Shown in pieces: positions 6,027 through 13,648 of a stretch of 13,648 bases of DNA (position 1 is the stretch's first letter; every line of letters begins with the position of its first letter). The notes beneath the pieces were generated by a model that saw only the letters and a list, made by a program, of their open reading frames with translations, had not been told where the DNA came from and searched no databases. This DNA is from DALYJJ01 sp031969915 (lineage in GTDB: Bacteria > Acidobacteriota > Terriglobia > Bryobacterales > Bryobacteraceae): assembly GCA_031969915.1 (NCBI GenBank), contig DALYJJ010000153.1, positions 1 to 13,648 of the forward strand. The letters run 5' to 3'. Made by a program: the position numbers and the translations under genes.

Positions 6027-7751
6027 TCAGCGGCCTTCTCCCTGACCCTTGATGTGCATTGCTTCTTCGATGGTCATGGTGGCCGCGGCGGCTTGCCGTT
6101 GATAGTCTTCGAGGCGGCTCTTCTCTTCGTCGTCGGCCACGGCGCGGACGCTCAGGCCAATCTTCTTTTCCGCCTCGCTCATTTTGATGATCTTGAACTC
6201 GTATTCCGCGCCGATGGGCAGCGGCGGTTCGTCGCGGCCGCGGTCGCCCGCGCCGGGGATTTCGGAGTTGTGGCAGAGGCCTTCGACGCCCGGCGCCAGC
6301 TCCACGAAAACGCCGAAGTTGGCCGCGCGGCACACCTTGCCCGGCAGCGCGTCACCCACCTGGTGGGTGCGGAAGAAGGTCTCCCAGGCATCGGGCTGGA
6401 GTTGCTTGATGCCGAGGGACAGCCGGCGGCTCGGGGCGTCGATATTCAGAATAACCGCCTGCACCACCTGCCCCTTCTTGAGGATCTCCGAGGGGTGCTT
6501 GACGCGCTTGGTCCAGGACAGATCGGAGATGTGAACCAGCCCGTCGATGCCCTCTTCGATTTCCACGAAGGCGCCAAAGTCCGTGAGCTTGCGAACACGG
6601 CCCTCCACCACCGAGCCGATGCTGTAGCGGTCGGCCACGGTGGTCCAGGGATCGGCTTCCAGTTGCTTGATGCCGAGGGAAATGCGCCGCTCCTTCGGTT
6701 TCACTTCGAGGATCACGGCTTCCACCTGGTCGCCGGGCTTGACCACTTTGGACGGATGCTTCATCCGGCGCGACCAGGTCATTTCGGAGATGTGGATCAG
6801 GCCTTCGACACCCGGCTCGAGTTCGACAAACGCGCCGTAGTCCGTGACGCTGACCACGCGCCCGAGCACGTGGCCCTGAATGGGGTAGCGGTCGTGAACC
6901 GATTCCCAGGGGTCCGGCTGGAGCTGCTTGAGGCCGAGCGAAATCCGTTCCTTGTCCTTGTCGAACTTGAGCACCCGGACGGTGATTTCGTCCCCGACGT
7001 TGACCGCTTCGGAAGGATGAGTGATCCGGCCGTAGCTCATGTCGCTGACATGCAGGAGGCCGTCGATGCCGCCGAGGTCGACAAAGGCGCCGTACTCGGT
7101 GAGATTCTTGACCACGCCGGTGACCACCGAACCTTCGCCCAGCACCTCGAGCGCATGAGAGCGCCGGGCCGTGACTTCCTCTTCGACGGCGGTCTTGCGG
7201 GAGACGACCACGTTGCCGCGGCGGCGGTTCAGCTTGAGAATTTTGACCGGGACGTCCTGCCCGATGAAGGACTCCAGGTTGTGCACGGGCCGGACGTCAA
7301 CCTGCGTGCCGGGCATAAACGCCTGCACGCCGACGTCGACCGCCAGGCCGCCCTTGATACGGCCGGTGACGCGGCCCAGCACCATCAGGCCTTCGCGATG
7401 CGCCTTGTCGAGGGTGTCCCAAATCCGCAGACGAGCGGCCTTCTCGTGCGAAAGGAGGATGTAGCCTTCCACCTCGGGGCCGCTGCGGTCGACCATCACG
7501 TCGATGGTGTCGCCGCGCTGGACGTGAACCTTGCCGTCGGCCTGCACGAACTGCTCGATGGGGACGAGGCCTTCGGACTTATAGCCGAAGTCCACGATCA
7601 CTTCTTTTTCGGTGACCTTTAGGACGTGCCCCTGCAGCACCTCGCCCTCCGCCGGAGGAGCGAAGTGACTGTAGTCGTCGTACATATGCTCCAATTCCGG
7701 GTCATCCGGAAGGGGCATGTCCGGCAGGCGATCATCCTGGTTGCTGGCCAT
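6027..7751 (-). CDS. rpsA: 30S ribosomal protein S1
   Basis: RNA-binding ribosomal protein that captures mRNA at the 30S subunit during initiation. 574 residues with six S1 (OB-fold) domains at about 36-104, 121-185, 206-274, 291-361, 378-448 and 465-535. Domains 3-5 carry the near-identical YGAFV/FGAFV...GLxHIS...HPS pattern of the RNA-binding repeats; domain 6 is more divergent (NFGVFVELAPGVEGLCHNSE). The first ~35 residues are acidic, and a helical tail follows domain 6. The ATG at 7751 has GGAGA about 7 bases upstream; the frame extends to 7799 but those 16 residues are not S1-like. A strong promoter 150-180 bases upstream and the ihf-like gene downstream fit an rpsA operon. S1 usually represses its own mRNA through the leader. 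Confidence 0.97.
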   Translation of the reverse strand: MASNQDDRLPDMPLPDDPELEHMYDDYSHFAPPAEGEVLQGHVLKVTEKEVIVDFGYKSEGLVPIEQFVQADGKVHVQRGDTIDVMVDRSGPEVEGYILLSHEKAARLRIWDTLDKAHREGLMVLGRVTGRIKGGLAVDVGVQAFMPGTQVDVRPVHNLESFIGQDVPVKILKLNRRRGNVVVSRKTAVEEEVTARRSHALEVLGEGSVVTGVVKNLTEYGAFVDLGGIDGLLHVSDMSYGRITHPSEAVNVGDEITVRVLKFDKDKERISLGLKQLQPDPWESVHDRYPIQGHVLGRVVSVTDYGAFVELEPGVEGLIHISEMTWSRRMKHPSKVVKPGDQVEAVILEVKPKERRISLGIKQLEADPWTTVADRYSIGSVVEGRVRKLTDFGAFVEIEEGIDGLVHISDLSWTKRVKHPSEILKKGQVVQAVILNIDAPSRRLSLGIKQLQPDAWETFFRTHQVGDALPGKVCRAANFGVFVELAPGVEGLCHNSEIPGAGDRGRDEPPLPIGAEYEFKIIKMSEAEKKIGLSVRAVADDEEKSRLEDYQRQAAAATMTIEEAMHIKGQGEGR

Positions 7752-7953
7752 AGCCAAGTCTCCGACGTACTCAACGGCTGGGTGCACCGGGAGCGGCAAG
7801 GACGGAGCCGTTACCGCCGACCCCCACGTTCACCGACCTGGATTCCCCTGTTTCGCTGCGACCCGGCACCGACAAACCGTTGAAAGAACGATACTTCAGA
7901 ACTATAGCCGTTCATCCGAGGCTTGTCAACCAAGGGAAGCTGCCTCAGCTGCC
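7752..7953. other. Intergenic region: rpsA leader and promoter
   Basis: The largest gene-free stretch (202 bases). It holds the rpsA promoter and, read on the minus strand from about 7894, a leader of roughly 140 bases. The leader has three GTCGG-containing motifs and G- and C-rich patches that could pair, but I cannot draw one convincing structure by eye. It contains no ATG before the rpsA start. Confidence 0.8.
7901..7929 (-). promoter_or_regulatory. Strong sigma70-type promoter of rpsA
   Basis: On the minus strand a perfect -35 TTGACA (7929-7924) and a -10 TATAGT (7906-7901, five of six matches) are separated by exactly 17 bases. The transcript would begin near 7894 and run about 140 bases before the rpsA ATG. 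The -35 lies 24 bases past the stop codon of the symporter gene. This is the best promoter match in the window and fits a highly expressed ribosomal gene. Confidence 0.85.

Positions 7954-7957
<4 letters not shown>
7940..7957 (+). repeat. Two perfect 9-bp tandem repeats at the symporter stop codon
   Basis: CTGCCTCAG occurs at 7940-7948 and 7949-7957. Read on the minus strand, the TGA stop of the symporter lies inside the first copy, so the duplication leaves the protein unchanged. Probably a slippage event. Confidence 0.85.
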
Positions 7958-9735
<1,778 letters not shown>

Positions 9736-9745
9736 GAGTCTCGCA

Positions 9746-9751
9746 ATTATA
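9746..9751 (-). promoter_or_regulatory. Perfect -10 hexamer directly before the symporter start
   Basis: TATAAT on the minus strand (9751-9746) is followed by 10 bases and the GTG start. No good -35 lies at 16-18 bases upstream, and no extended -10 TG is present. If active, the transcript would carry only a few bases of leader. Confidence 0.35.
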
Positions 9752-9765
9752 CCGGAGGGCGGCGT

Positions 9766-10494
9766 TCAGAAGAGAAACAGAGTGGAGAGCGCGGTAAAGA
9801 AGACCACGAGGATTTCAAACAGGCGGCCGGGGATGTGATCGACCAGACGCCGTCCGGTGACCGCGCCGGCGACGACGGCGGGCACCATCAGGGCATCGAA
9901 GGTGAGCGAGGTCGCAGTGAGCAGCCCATGCCAGGCGTAGATGGGAAGCTTGCTCAGGTTGATGAGGAAGAAGAACCAGGCGCCGGTGGCGATGAATTCC
10001 TCCTTGGGGAGTTGTTTGCCGAGCAGGTAGAGGTTCATCACGGGCCCGGCGGCGTTGGCGACGGTGGTGGCGAAGCCGGCGGCCATGCCGTAGGGGACCG
10101 GGTGGTTGGGCACGTGCATCTTCGCGGCCCAGCGGCGATAGAGATAGACCGCAAGCATCACGAGCACGATGGCGCCGACGATGGGCCGTAGCACGCGCTC
10201 GCTCAAGCTGAGCGCGATCGCCCCCAGGGCGATGCCGATGAGCACCCATGGCGCAAGCGAAAAGAGACGGCCGGCGGCGGCGTGGCGGCGCCAATACAGA
10301 ACCGCGAAGACATCGGCGGTGCATAAGACGGGCAGCAGCCAGCCGGCCGATTGTCGCGCGTCGCCGACGGTGAGCACCATCATGGGGACCACGAGGATGC
10401 CGAGGCCGGGGACGCCGGTCTTCGCGATGCCGACGAAGTAGGCGCAGAGGATTCCGATGGCCCACTGCCAGGGGCCGAGTTGCGGGAGGGTCAA
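9766..10494 (-). CDS. TauE/SafE-family (DUF81) membrane permease
   Basis: Inner-membrane protein of the TauE/SafE family, which is associated with export or import of sulfite, sulfoacetate and other small organic or sulfur anions. 242 residues, within the family's range, with about 7-8 hydrophobic segments. Two related halves are visible: FVGIAKTGVPGLGILVVPMM at 20-39 and YGMAAGFATTVANAAGPVMN at 135-154, each with the Gly/Pro-rich motif of the family. Starts at TTG 10494, the only plausible start before the frame closes; an upstream ATG near 10504 is out of frame. It lies 18 bases after the 205-aa gene and 30 before the symporter. Substrate unknown. Confidence 0.92.
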   Translation of the reverse strand: MTLPQLGPWQWAIGILCAYFVGIAKTGVPGLGILVVPMMVLTVGDARQSAGWLLPVLCTADVFAVLYWRRHAAAGRLFSLAPWVLIGIALGAIALSLSERVLRPIVGAIVLVMLAVYLYRRWAAKMHVPNHPVPYGMAAGFATTVANAAGPVMNLYLLGKQLPKEEFIATGAWFFFLINLSKLPIYAWHGLLTATSLTFDALMVPAVVAGAVTGRRLVDHIPGRLFEILVVFFTALSTLFLF

Positions 10495-10512
10495 CCCGCT
10501 ACCATACCGCGG

Positions 10513-11130
10513 CTAGAGCTTCCGAAGGAAATAGCCTCCGGGGCGGCCTTCGAAACGGAGTGTGCAGGCGGGTGCGGGAACGCGCACTTGCCCGTGCTCC
10601 AGCCAGCCGTTTCTCCAGACGTCCCAACTGCCCGGGGCGAGTCCCGCCAGGAGGAAGCGCAGGCGGCCTTCGCCGGCACAGTCGAAGGAAAGCGCGGAGG
10701 CGGCCAGTTGGCTTTCGGTGTGGAAGAGCGCGCAGTCGACGCCAGAACGGACTCCCGCCAGATCGAAGCCGGTCAGAGCCTCCGCATCGCGGTCGCCCGC
10801 GGCGTGAAGCAAGCGCAGCTCGTTGGTCTCGCGGGACCGCCAGAGCGGCCTGGAGGCGAAGCGATCCACGCTCCAGGACACCTCGTCCGCGGCGAGCAGA
10901 TCGAAAAACAGAACGAGGCCGGGCAGAGCGAGCAGCGACCGGAGCGCGGTCTTGAGGCCGTAGTGAGCCGAGCAGTCGGCGGCGAGGTAGCCCGCGTCGG
11001 GATCGTGCGCCAGGACGCGTCCGGCGGCCGGGCCGAGCACCGCGCGTAGAGACGCCAACTCCGCGCGGGACTCGCCGCGGCTGAGCAGCGCTCGCACCGC
11101 GGCGCCGTTCGCCGTGAGGGAAACGCTCAA
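10513..11130 (-). CDS. Hypothetical protein; possible standalone beta-sandwich domain
   Basis: A 205-residue protein not firmly recognised. It has a short Ala/Leu-rich N-terminus with no clear signal peptide or membrane helix, then many alternating hydrophobic strands (LVLFFDLLAADEVSWSVDRF at about 72-91, RLRFLLAGLAPGSWDVWRNG at about 156-175) and ends in LRFEGRPGGYFLRKL. The middle and end remind me of the C-terminal beta-sandwich of heparinase II/III-like polysaccharide lyases, without the catalytic toroid; this is by-eye resemblance only. The start is TTG at 11130, overlapping the Sm-like gene's TGA (TTGA); the frame closes 45 bases further upstream and has no ATG or GTG there, so coupling to the upstream gene is likely. 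Coding preference is better than in the Arg-rich overlapping frames. Confidence 0.72.
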   Translation of the reverse strand: MSVSLTANGAAVRALLSRGESRAELASLRAVLGPAAGRVLAHDPDAGYLAADCSAHYGLKTALRSLLALPGLVLFFDLLAADEVSWSVDRFASRPLWRSRETNELRLLHAAGDRDAEALTGFDLAGVRSGVDCALFHTESQLAASALSFDCAGEGRLRFLLAGLAPGSWDVWRNGWLEHGQVRVPAPACTLRFEGRPGGYFLRKL

Positions 11131-11426
11131 GCCAGGGCCACGGCGTCGACCGAGGCAAGCCGAATCACGACGCGGCTATGGGTCTGGTTCCGAACCTCGA
11201 CGGCCTGATCGCCGTCGATGCGCACCACCAGTCCGACGACGGTCTGGCCCTGGACATAGAAGGTGAGCCCCTTCTTCTCTTTCAGGCTCTGGTTCAGCAG
11301 CTCGTGGAACATGCTATTCCCGCTTTCCGCGCCGGTGTCACTTTCCGCGCGCTGCCCGTCGCCTGCGCGCAGCGAAGCCGCGGCGCCGGCGGCGGCCGCG
11401 GCTTGAATGACAGAACGTCGGGTCAT
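11127..11426 (-). CDS. Small protein with Tat-like signal and an Sm/Hfq-like segment
   Basis: 99 residues from ATG 11426, chosen because GGAGAG stands 7 bases upstream; the frame runs back to 11519 but through the end of the chemoreceptor gene. The N-terminus MTRRSVIQAAAAAGAAASLRA looks like a twin-arginine or Sec signal (Arg3-Arg4, Ala-rich core, possible cleavage after Ala21). A ~20-residue polar linker follows. Residues ~42-99 form one small domain: a helix (ELLNQSLKEKKG) and then strands TFYVQGQTVVGLVVRIDGDQ, AVEVRN and VVIRLASVDAVAL. The spacing of Leu-Asn, Gly, Asp, Asn and the final Val-rich strand resembles the Sm fold of Hfq. An exported Sm-like protein would be unusual. No function assigned. 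The stop overlaps the next gene's TTG. Confidence 0.8.
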   Translation of the reverse strand: MTRRSVIQAAAAAGAAASLRAGDGQRAESDTGAESGNSMFHELLNQSLKEKKGLTFYVQGQTVVGLVVRIDGDQAVEVRNQTHSRVVIRLASVDAVALA

Positions 11427-11475
11427 GGATTCTCTCTCCGCCTGGTATTGCGTAGCCGGAAGGAGAACTTTATCA

Positions 11476-12936
11476 CTACGCGGCGCGTCGTTGGTCCACG
11501 GAACCAGCCTCGGAACCAACCATCAGGGTCAGCTCGCGCATGAGACCGAGCATCTGATCGGACTGCCCGTGCATGGACTCGCTGGCCGCGGCCGATTCCT
11601 CGGAACTGGCGGCGGTCTGTTGGGTGACTCGTTCCATCTGGTTCAACGAGCTGGCCAGGTGGGCGATGGCGCGGGCCTGCTCCTGGCTGCTGACGTTGAT
11701 CTCCTCGACGATCCGTTTGACCTGGTCCGCCATGCCGGTGATGGTGGTGATCGCGCCGCCCATCGAGCCGAGTTTGTTGGAGCCCTCCACCGAAGTCCGG
11801 ATCGATTCTTCGATCAGCGCCTCGGTGTCGCGCGCCGCGTTGGCGCACCGGCCCGCGAGGTTGCGGACTTCGTCGGCTACCACGGCGAAGCCCATGCCCG
11901 CCTCACCGGCGCGCGCCGCTTCCACCGCCGCGTTGAGCGCGAGGATATTGGTCTGGAACGAGATCTCGTTAATGACCTTGATGATGCGTGCAATCTTCTC
12001 GCTGGAGGCCCGGATCTCGGACATGCTGGCGTTCATCTGGCTCATCATCTGGTTGGCCGTGTGGATCTCGGCGCTGACACGATTCATCAAGTCCGCGGCT
12101 TCGCGGGTGTTCTCCGCGGTGCGTTGCGTTTGCGAGGTGACTTCGGCACTCGATGACGAGGTTTCTTCGAGCGACGCGGCTTGTTGGGAGGCTCCGTCGG
12201 CCAGCGAGCGGCTAGCGCCGGTGATTTGTCCGGCTCCCGATGCGACCTTCTCGGCAGAGTCACCGAGCTGGTAGCTGATGGAGCGCAGCTTCCGCGTGGC
12301 GCGGCGGACGGCGAAGATCACGGCTCCACCGACAGCCAGCGAACCCAAAGTCAGCAGCGCCATGGTCCAAAGCGAAGCCGTCTCCGTGGAGCCGACGGAC
12401 TCCGCCTGGGACGCCGCTAGTTGCTCCCGGCGCCGCACCAGCTCGTGCGCGCCCTGATGAACGGCTTTGAGCTTGGGCAAGGCTTCCTGTTCGAGCAACC
12501 GCAACCCCTCGTCCATGGCCTGCTGACGAAGCGCCGCTTCGACTCGGCCGTGAGCGGCGCTGGCTGCATTCAACAGCTCGCGAAGCTGGCTCAGAGCAGC
12601 ACTTTCCTCGGCATCCACCTGGGAGCCAAGTCGCGCCAGCCGGCCCTCCGCTTCGGAGCGAACCGTGTCATACTCCTTGGCCGCTTCCTTCGCCTTCTCC
12701 TGCTGCTGCAAGAGCATGGCGCCGGCCAGAGCGCGTTCGATGGCGATCAGCTCCGAAGCGTCCCCGGAGAGTGTCGCCGCGATGGTGGACTGGCCCCCGA
12801 CGCTGATCGCCGTCCGCGCCGCTTTGCCGAGATTCCACGAGGCGTACAAGGCAACCAAGCCGAGTACCGCCACGAAGGCCGCTAACAGCAGCACGGAACC
12901 CATGAGTTGGCGCACGAGTTTTCCTTGAGTTGCCAT
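11476..12936 (-). CDS. Methyl-accepting chemotaxis protein
   Basis: Membrane chemoreceptor that signals to a CheA/CheW array; no che genes are in the window. 486 residues: membrane segment 1 at about 12-32, a helical periplasmic domain of the four-helix-bundle type (about 35-185, mostly charged coiled helices), membrane segment 2 at about 189-210, then directly the cytoplasmic coiled coil. The signalling tip is at 325-361 (EISFQTNILALNAAVEAARA, GFAVVADEVRNLA). Likely methylation helices lie near SLEETSSS (255-262) and SSEESAAASESM (444-455). No convincing HAMP domain is visible between TM2 and the coiled coil. There is no C-terminal receptor-tether pentapeptide. ATG 12936 has GAGAAGGG 7 bases upstream. 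It ends with three in-frame stops in a row, TAG TGA TAA. Confidence 0.95.
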   Translation of the reverse strand: MATQGKLVRQLMGSVLLLAAFVAVLGLVALYASWNLGKAARTAISVGGQSTIAATLSGDASELIAIERALAGAMLLQQQEKAKEAAKEYDTVRSEAEGRLARLGSQVDAEESAALSQLRELLNAASAAHGRVEAALRQQAMDEGLRLLEQEALPKLKAVHQGAHELVRRREQLAASQAESVGSTETASLWTMALLTLGSLAVGGAVIFAVRRATRKLRSISYQLGDSAEKVASGAGQITGASRSLADGASQQAASLEETSSSSAEVTSQTQRTAENTREAADLMNRVSAEIHTANQMMSQMNASMSEIRASSEKIARIIKVINEISFQTNILALNAAVEAARAGEAGMGFAVVADEVRNLAGRCANAARDTEALIEESIRTSVEGSNKLGSMGGAITTITGMADQVKRIVEEINVSSQEQARAIAHLASSLNQMERVTQQTAASSEESAAASESMHGQSDQMLGLMRELTLMVGSEAGSVDQRRAA

Positions 12937-12965
12937 ATCTGTACCCTTCTCGACCGAGAGTGTCG

Positions 12966-13313
12966 CTATTCCACCTTGAACGTGAAGCGAAGCGTTGCGA
13001 CCGCTGAACTGGGTGAACCGTTTTCCTTAAACGGCGTGAACTTCCAGTCCTTCACGGCCTTCACCACCGCACCGGACAGCAGAGAATTGCCGCTCACAAC
13101 CTTGACTTCAGTGACCGCGCCGCCTTCGTCCACGTTGGCTTCGACGATGACTTCGCCGCCGACTCTCAGCTTCTTGGCGATCGGGTTGTATTCCGGTTTC
13201 GGTTGCTCAACAGCGGCTTTGATGGCGTCCGCCGCCGGCACTTTGACCACCGCCTGGGCTTGGACGGCGGCAAACGAAAGGACTAGCACGACGAATAGAC
13301 TGATGGATCTCAT
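12966..13313 (-). CDS. Secreted standalone TonB C-terminal-domain protein
   Basis: 115 residues from ATG 13313. A Sec signal peptide (MRSISLFVVLVLSFAAVQAQA, hydrophobic core 5-17, AQA cleavage at about 21) is followed by a TonB_C fold at about 38-115: KPEYNPIAKKLRVGGEVIVE, then VVSGNSLLSGAVVKAVKDWK and a final strand TLRFTFKVE. True TonB keeps an N-terminal membrane anchor and a Pro-rich spacer; both are absent, so this is a periplasmic domain-only member and not an energy transducer by itself. The frame is open to 13361, but Met17 begins the signal peptide and AAGGAG lies about 12 bases before it. It is 29 bases upstream of the chemoreceptor, probably co-transcribed. It could present or sense a ligand for that receptor; this is speculation. 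Confidence 0.9.
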   Translation of the reverse strand: MRSISLFVVLVLSFAAVQAQAVVKVPAADAIKAAVEQPKPEYNPIAKKLRVGGEVIVEANVDEGGAVTEVKVVSGNSLLSGAVVKAVKDWKFTPFKENGSPSSAVATLRFTFKVE

Positions 13314-13483
13314 TGCAGATTCCGGCTCCTTCTGGTTATGCGTTCCGCGGCTCGAGAACATTGGAAGCGAGTGCGGTCAGAAACCATATCGGACCTCGGG
13401 AACCTGTTTTGAGGAGAACTTTGCGGGTCCTGTGCAGCGAAGCTGAAACCCGGCCCGTGGCCAGGCCATCGGACTGCGCTCGA
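13314..13483. other. Intergenic region before the TonB_C-chemoreceptor run
   Basis: 170 bases between the fragment at the right edge and the TonB_C protein, where a promoter for the six-gene run would be expected. I see the ribosome site AAGGAG near 13330 but no clear -35/-10 pair and no terminator hairpin with a T-run. The overlapping Arg/Pro-rich reading frame here is not a credible gene. Confidence 0.6.
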
Positions 13484-13648
13484 TCAGCGGCCAGGGCGGG
13501 CGCCGGCCGGGCCGGACACGAGTCGGGAGAGCAGTAGCACGGCGTCGGCGCTGATCGGCGCCTCCAACACCGCGAAGTCCCCGCCGGCCACGGTATCCGG
13601 GGCCACCAGCGTCTGGTCGCGGCTGGGCAGGTACCACTCAGCGCGATA
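13484..13648 (-). CDS. C-terminal fragment of an unrecognised protein
   Basis: The last 54 codons of a gene entering from the right edge, ending in TGA at 13486-13484. The readable part has AEWYLPSRDQTLVAP, then DFAVLEAPISADAVLLL and a short Gly/Pro/Arg tail. The hydrophobic DAVLLL ending resembles the C-terminal strand of accessory beta-sandwich domains in some glycoside hydrolases (collagen-binding-like domain after a DUF4038-type barrel). That is a weak resemblance; no catalytic part is visible. It could belong to the same transcription direction as the downstream run, 170 bases away. Confidence 0.55.
   Translation of the reverse strand, partial: YRAEWYLPSRDQTLVAPDTVAGGDFAVLEAPISADAVLLLSRLVSGPAGARPGR

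Noticed and set aside
6400..6960. Near-identical DNA stretches repeated about every 250 bases
   Set aside because: They encode the same S1-domain boundary (SLGIKQLxxDPW) and are explained by domain duplication in rpsA.
6015..7622. 535-codon plus-strand open frame with internal repeats
   Set aside because: Antisense to rpsA. The apparent repeats (DHA, FQLLDAEG) mirror the S1 domain repeats.
7800..7832. Possible hairpin in the rpsA leader
   Set aside because: Pairing by eye (GCGG/CCGC with inner ACGG/CCGT) leaves unpaired bulges and a two-base loop; needs folding with covariation before it is called.
10499..11158. Arg-rich 219-codon minus-strand frame overlapping the 205-aa gene
   Set aside because: Extreme Arg/Pro composition without domains; the alternative frame has normal protein character and couples to the upstream gene.
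13377..13637. 86-codon minus-strand frame at the right edge
   Set aside because: Arg/Pro/Gly-rich; the frame giving the partial protein ending at 13484 looks like real protein.

Overview
The window is a dense, high-GC bacterial chromosome segment with almost no intergenic DNA. RpoZ, the six-domain S1, the pentapeptide protein with its HRAWLE-type lead-in, and the standalone TonB_C protein all look like those of Acidobacteriota (Solibacter/Bryobacter-like). That placement is inference from protein character only. I see no tRNA, rRNA, CRISPR, insertion sequence or prophage. All genes lie on the minus strand except two plus-strand genes in the middle.

Layout from left to right. (1) 1-1134, minus: rpoZ (omega subunit) followed by coaBC, overlapping by one base; coaBC runs off the left edge, and its last ~25 codons do not look like CoaB. 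(2) 1208-3405, minus: an OmpR-type response regulator and its sensor kinase, overlapping by 4 bases and lying directly upstream of rpoZ. (3) 3484-5143, plus: a pentapeptide-repeat protein divergent from the regulator, a perfect 3 x 15 bp tandem repeat, then family I inorganic pyrophosphatase. (4) 5106-7751, minus: rpsA, an IHF/HU-type DNA-bending protein and a HIT-family hydrolase. They are expressed from a strong sigma70-type promoter at 7901-7929, and the HIT gene overlaps the pyrophosphatase tail to tail. (5) 7954-13313, minus: a six-gene co-directional run with small gaps, read as TonB_C protein, chemoreceptor, small Tat/Sm-like protein, 205-aa orphan protein, TauE/SafE permease, sodium:solute symporter. 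(6) 13484-13648, minus: the C-terminal end of an unrecognised protein.

Blocks 1 and 4 are housekeeping: transcription, CoA synthesis, translation, nucleoid structure and pyrophosphate removal. Block 5 is the most unusual. It may link signal sensing to uptake or export of a small anion or organic solute, but no substrate can be read from the sequence. The two best leads for something undescribed are the exported Sm/Hfq-like small protein with its overlapping partner (10513-11426) and the run that contains them.
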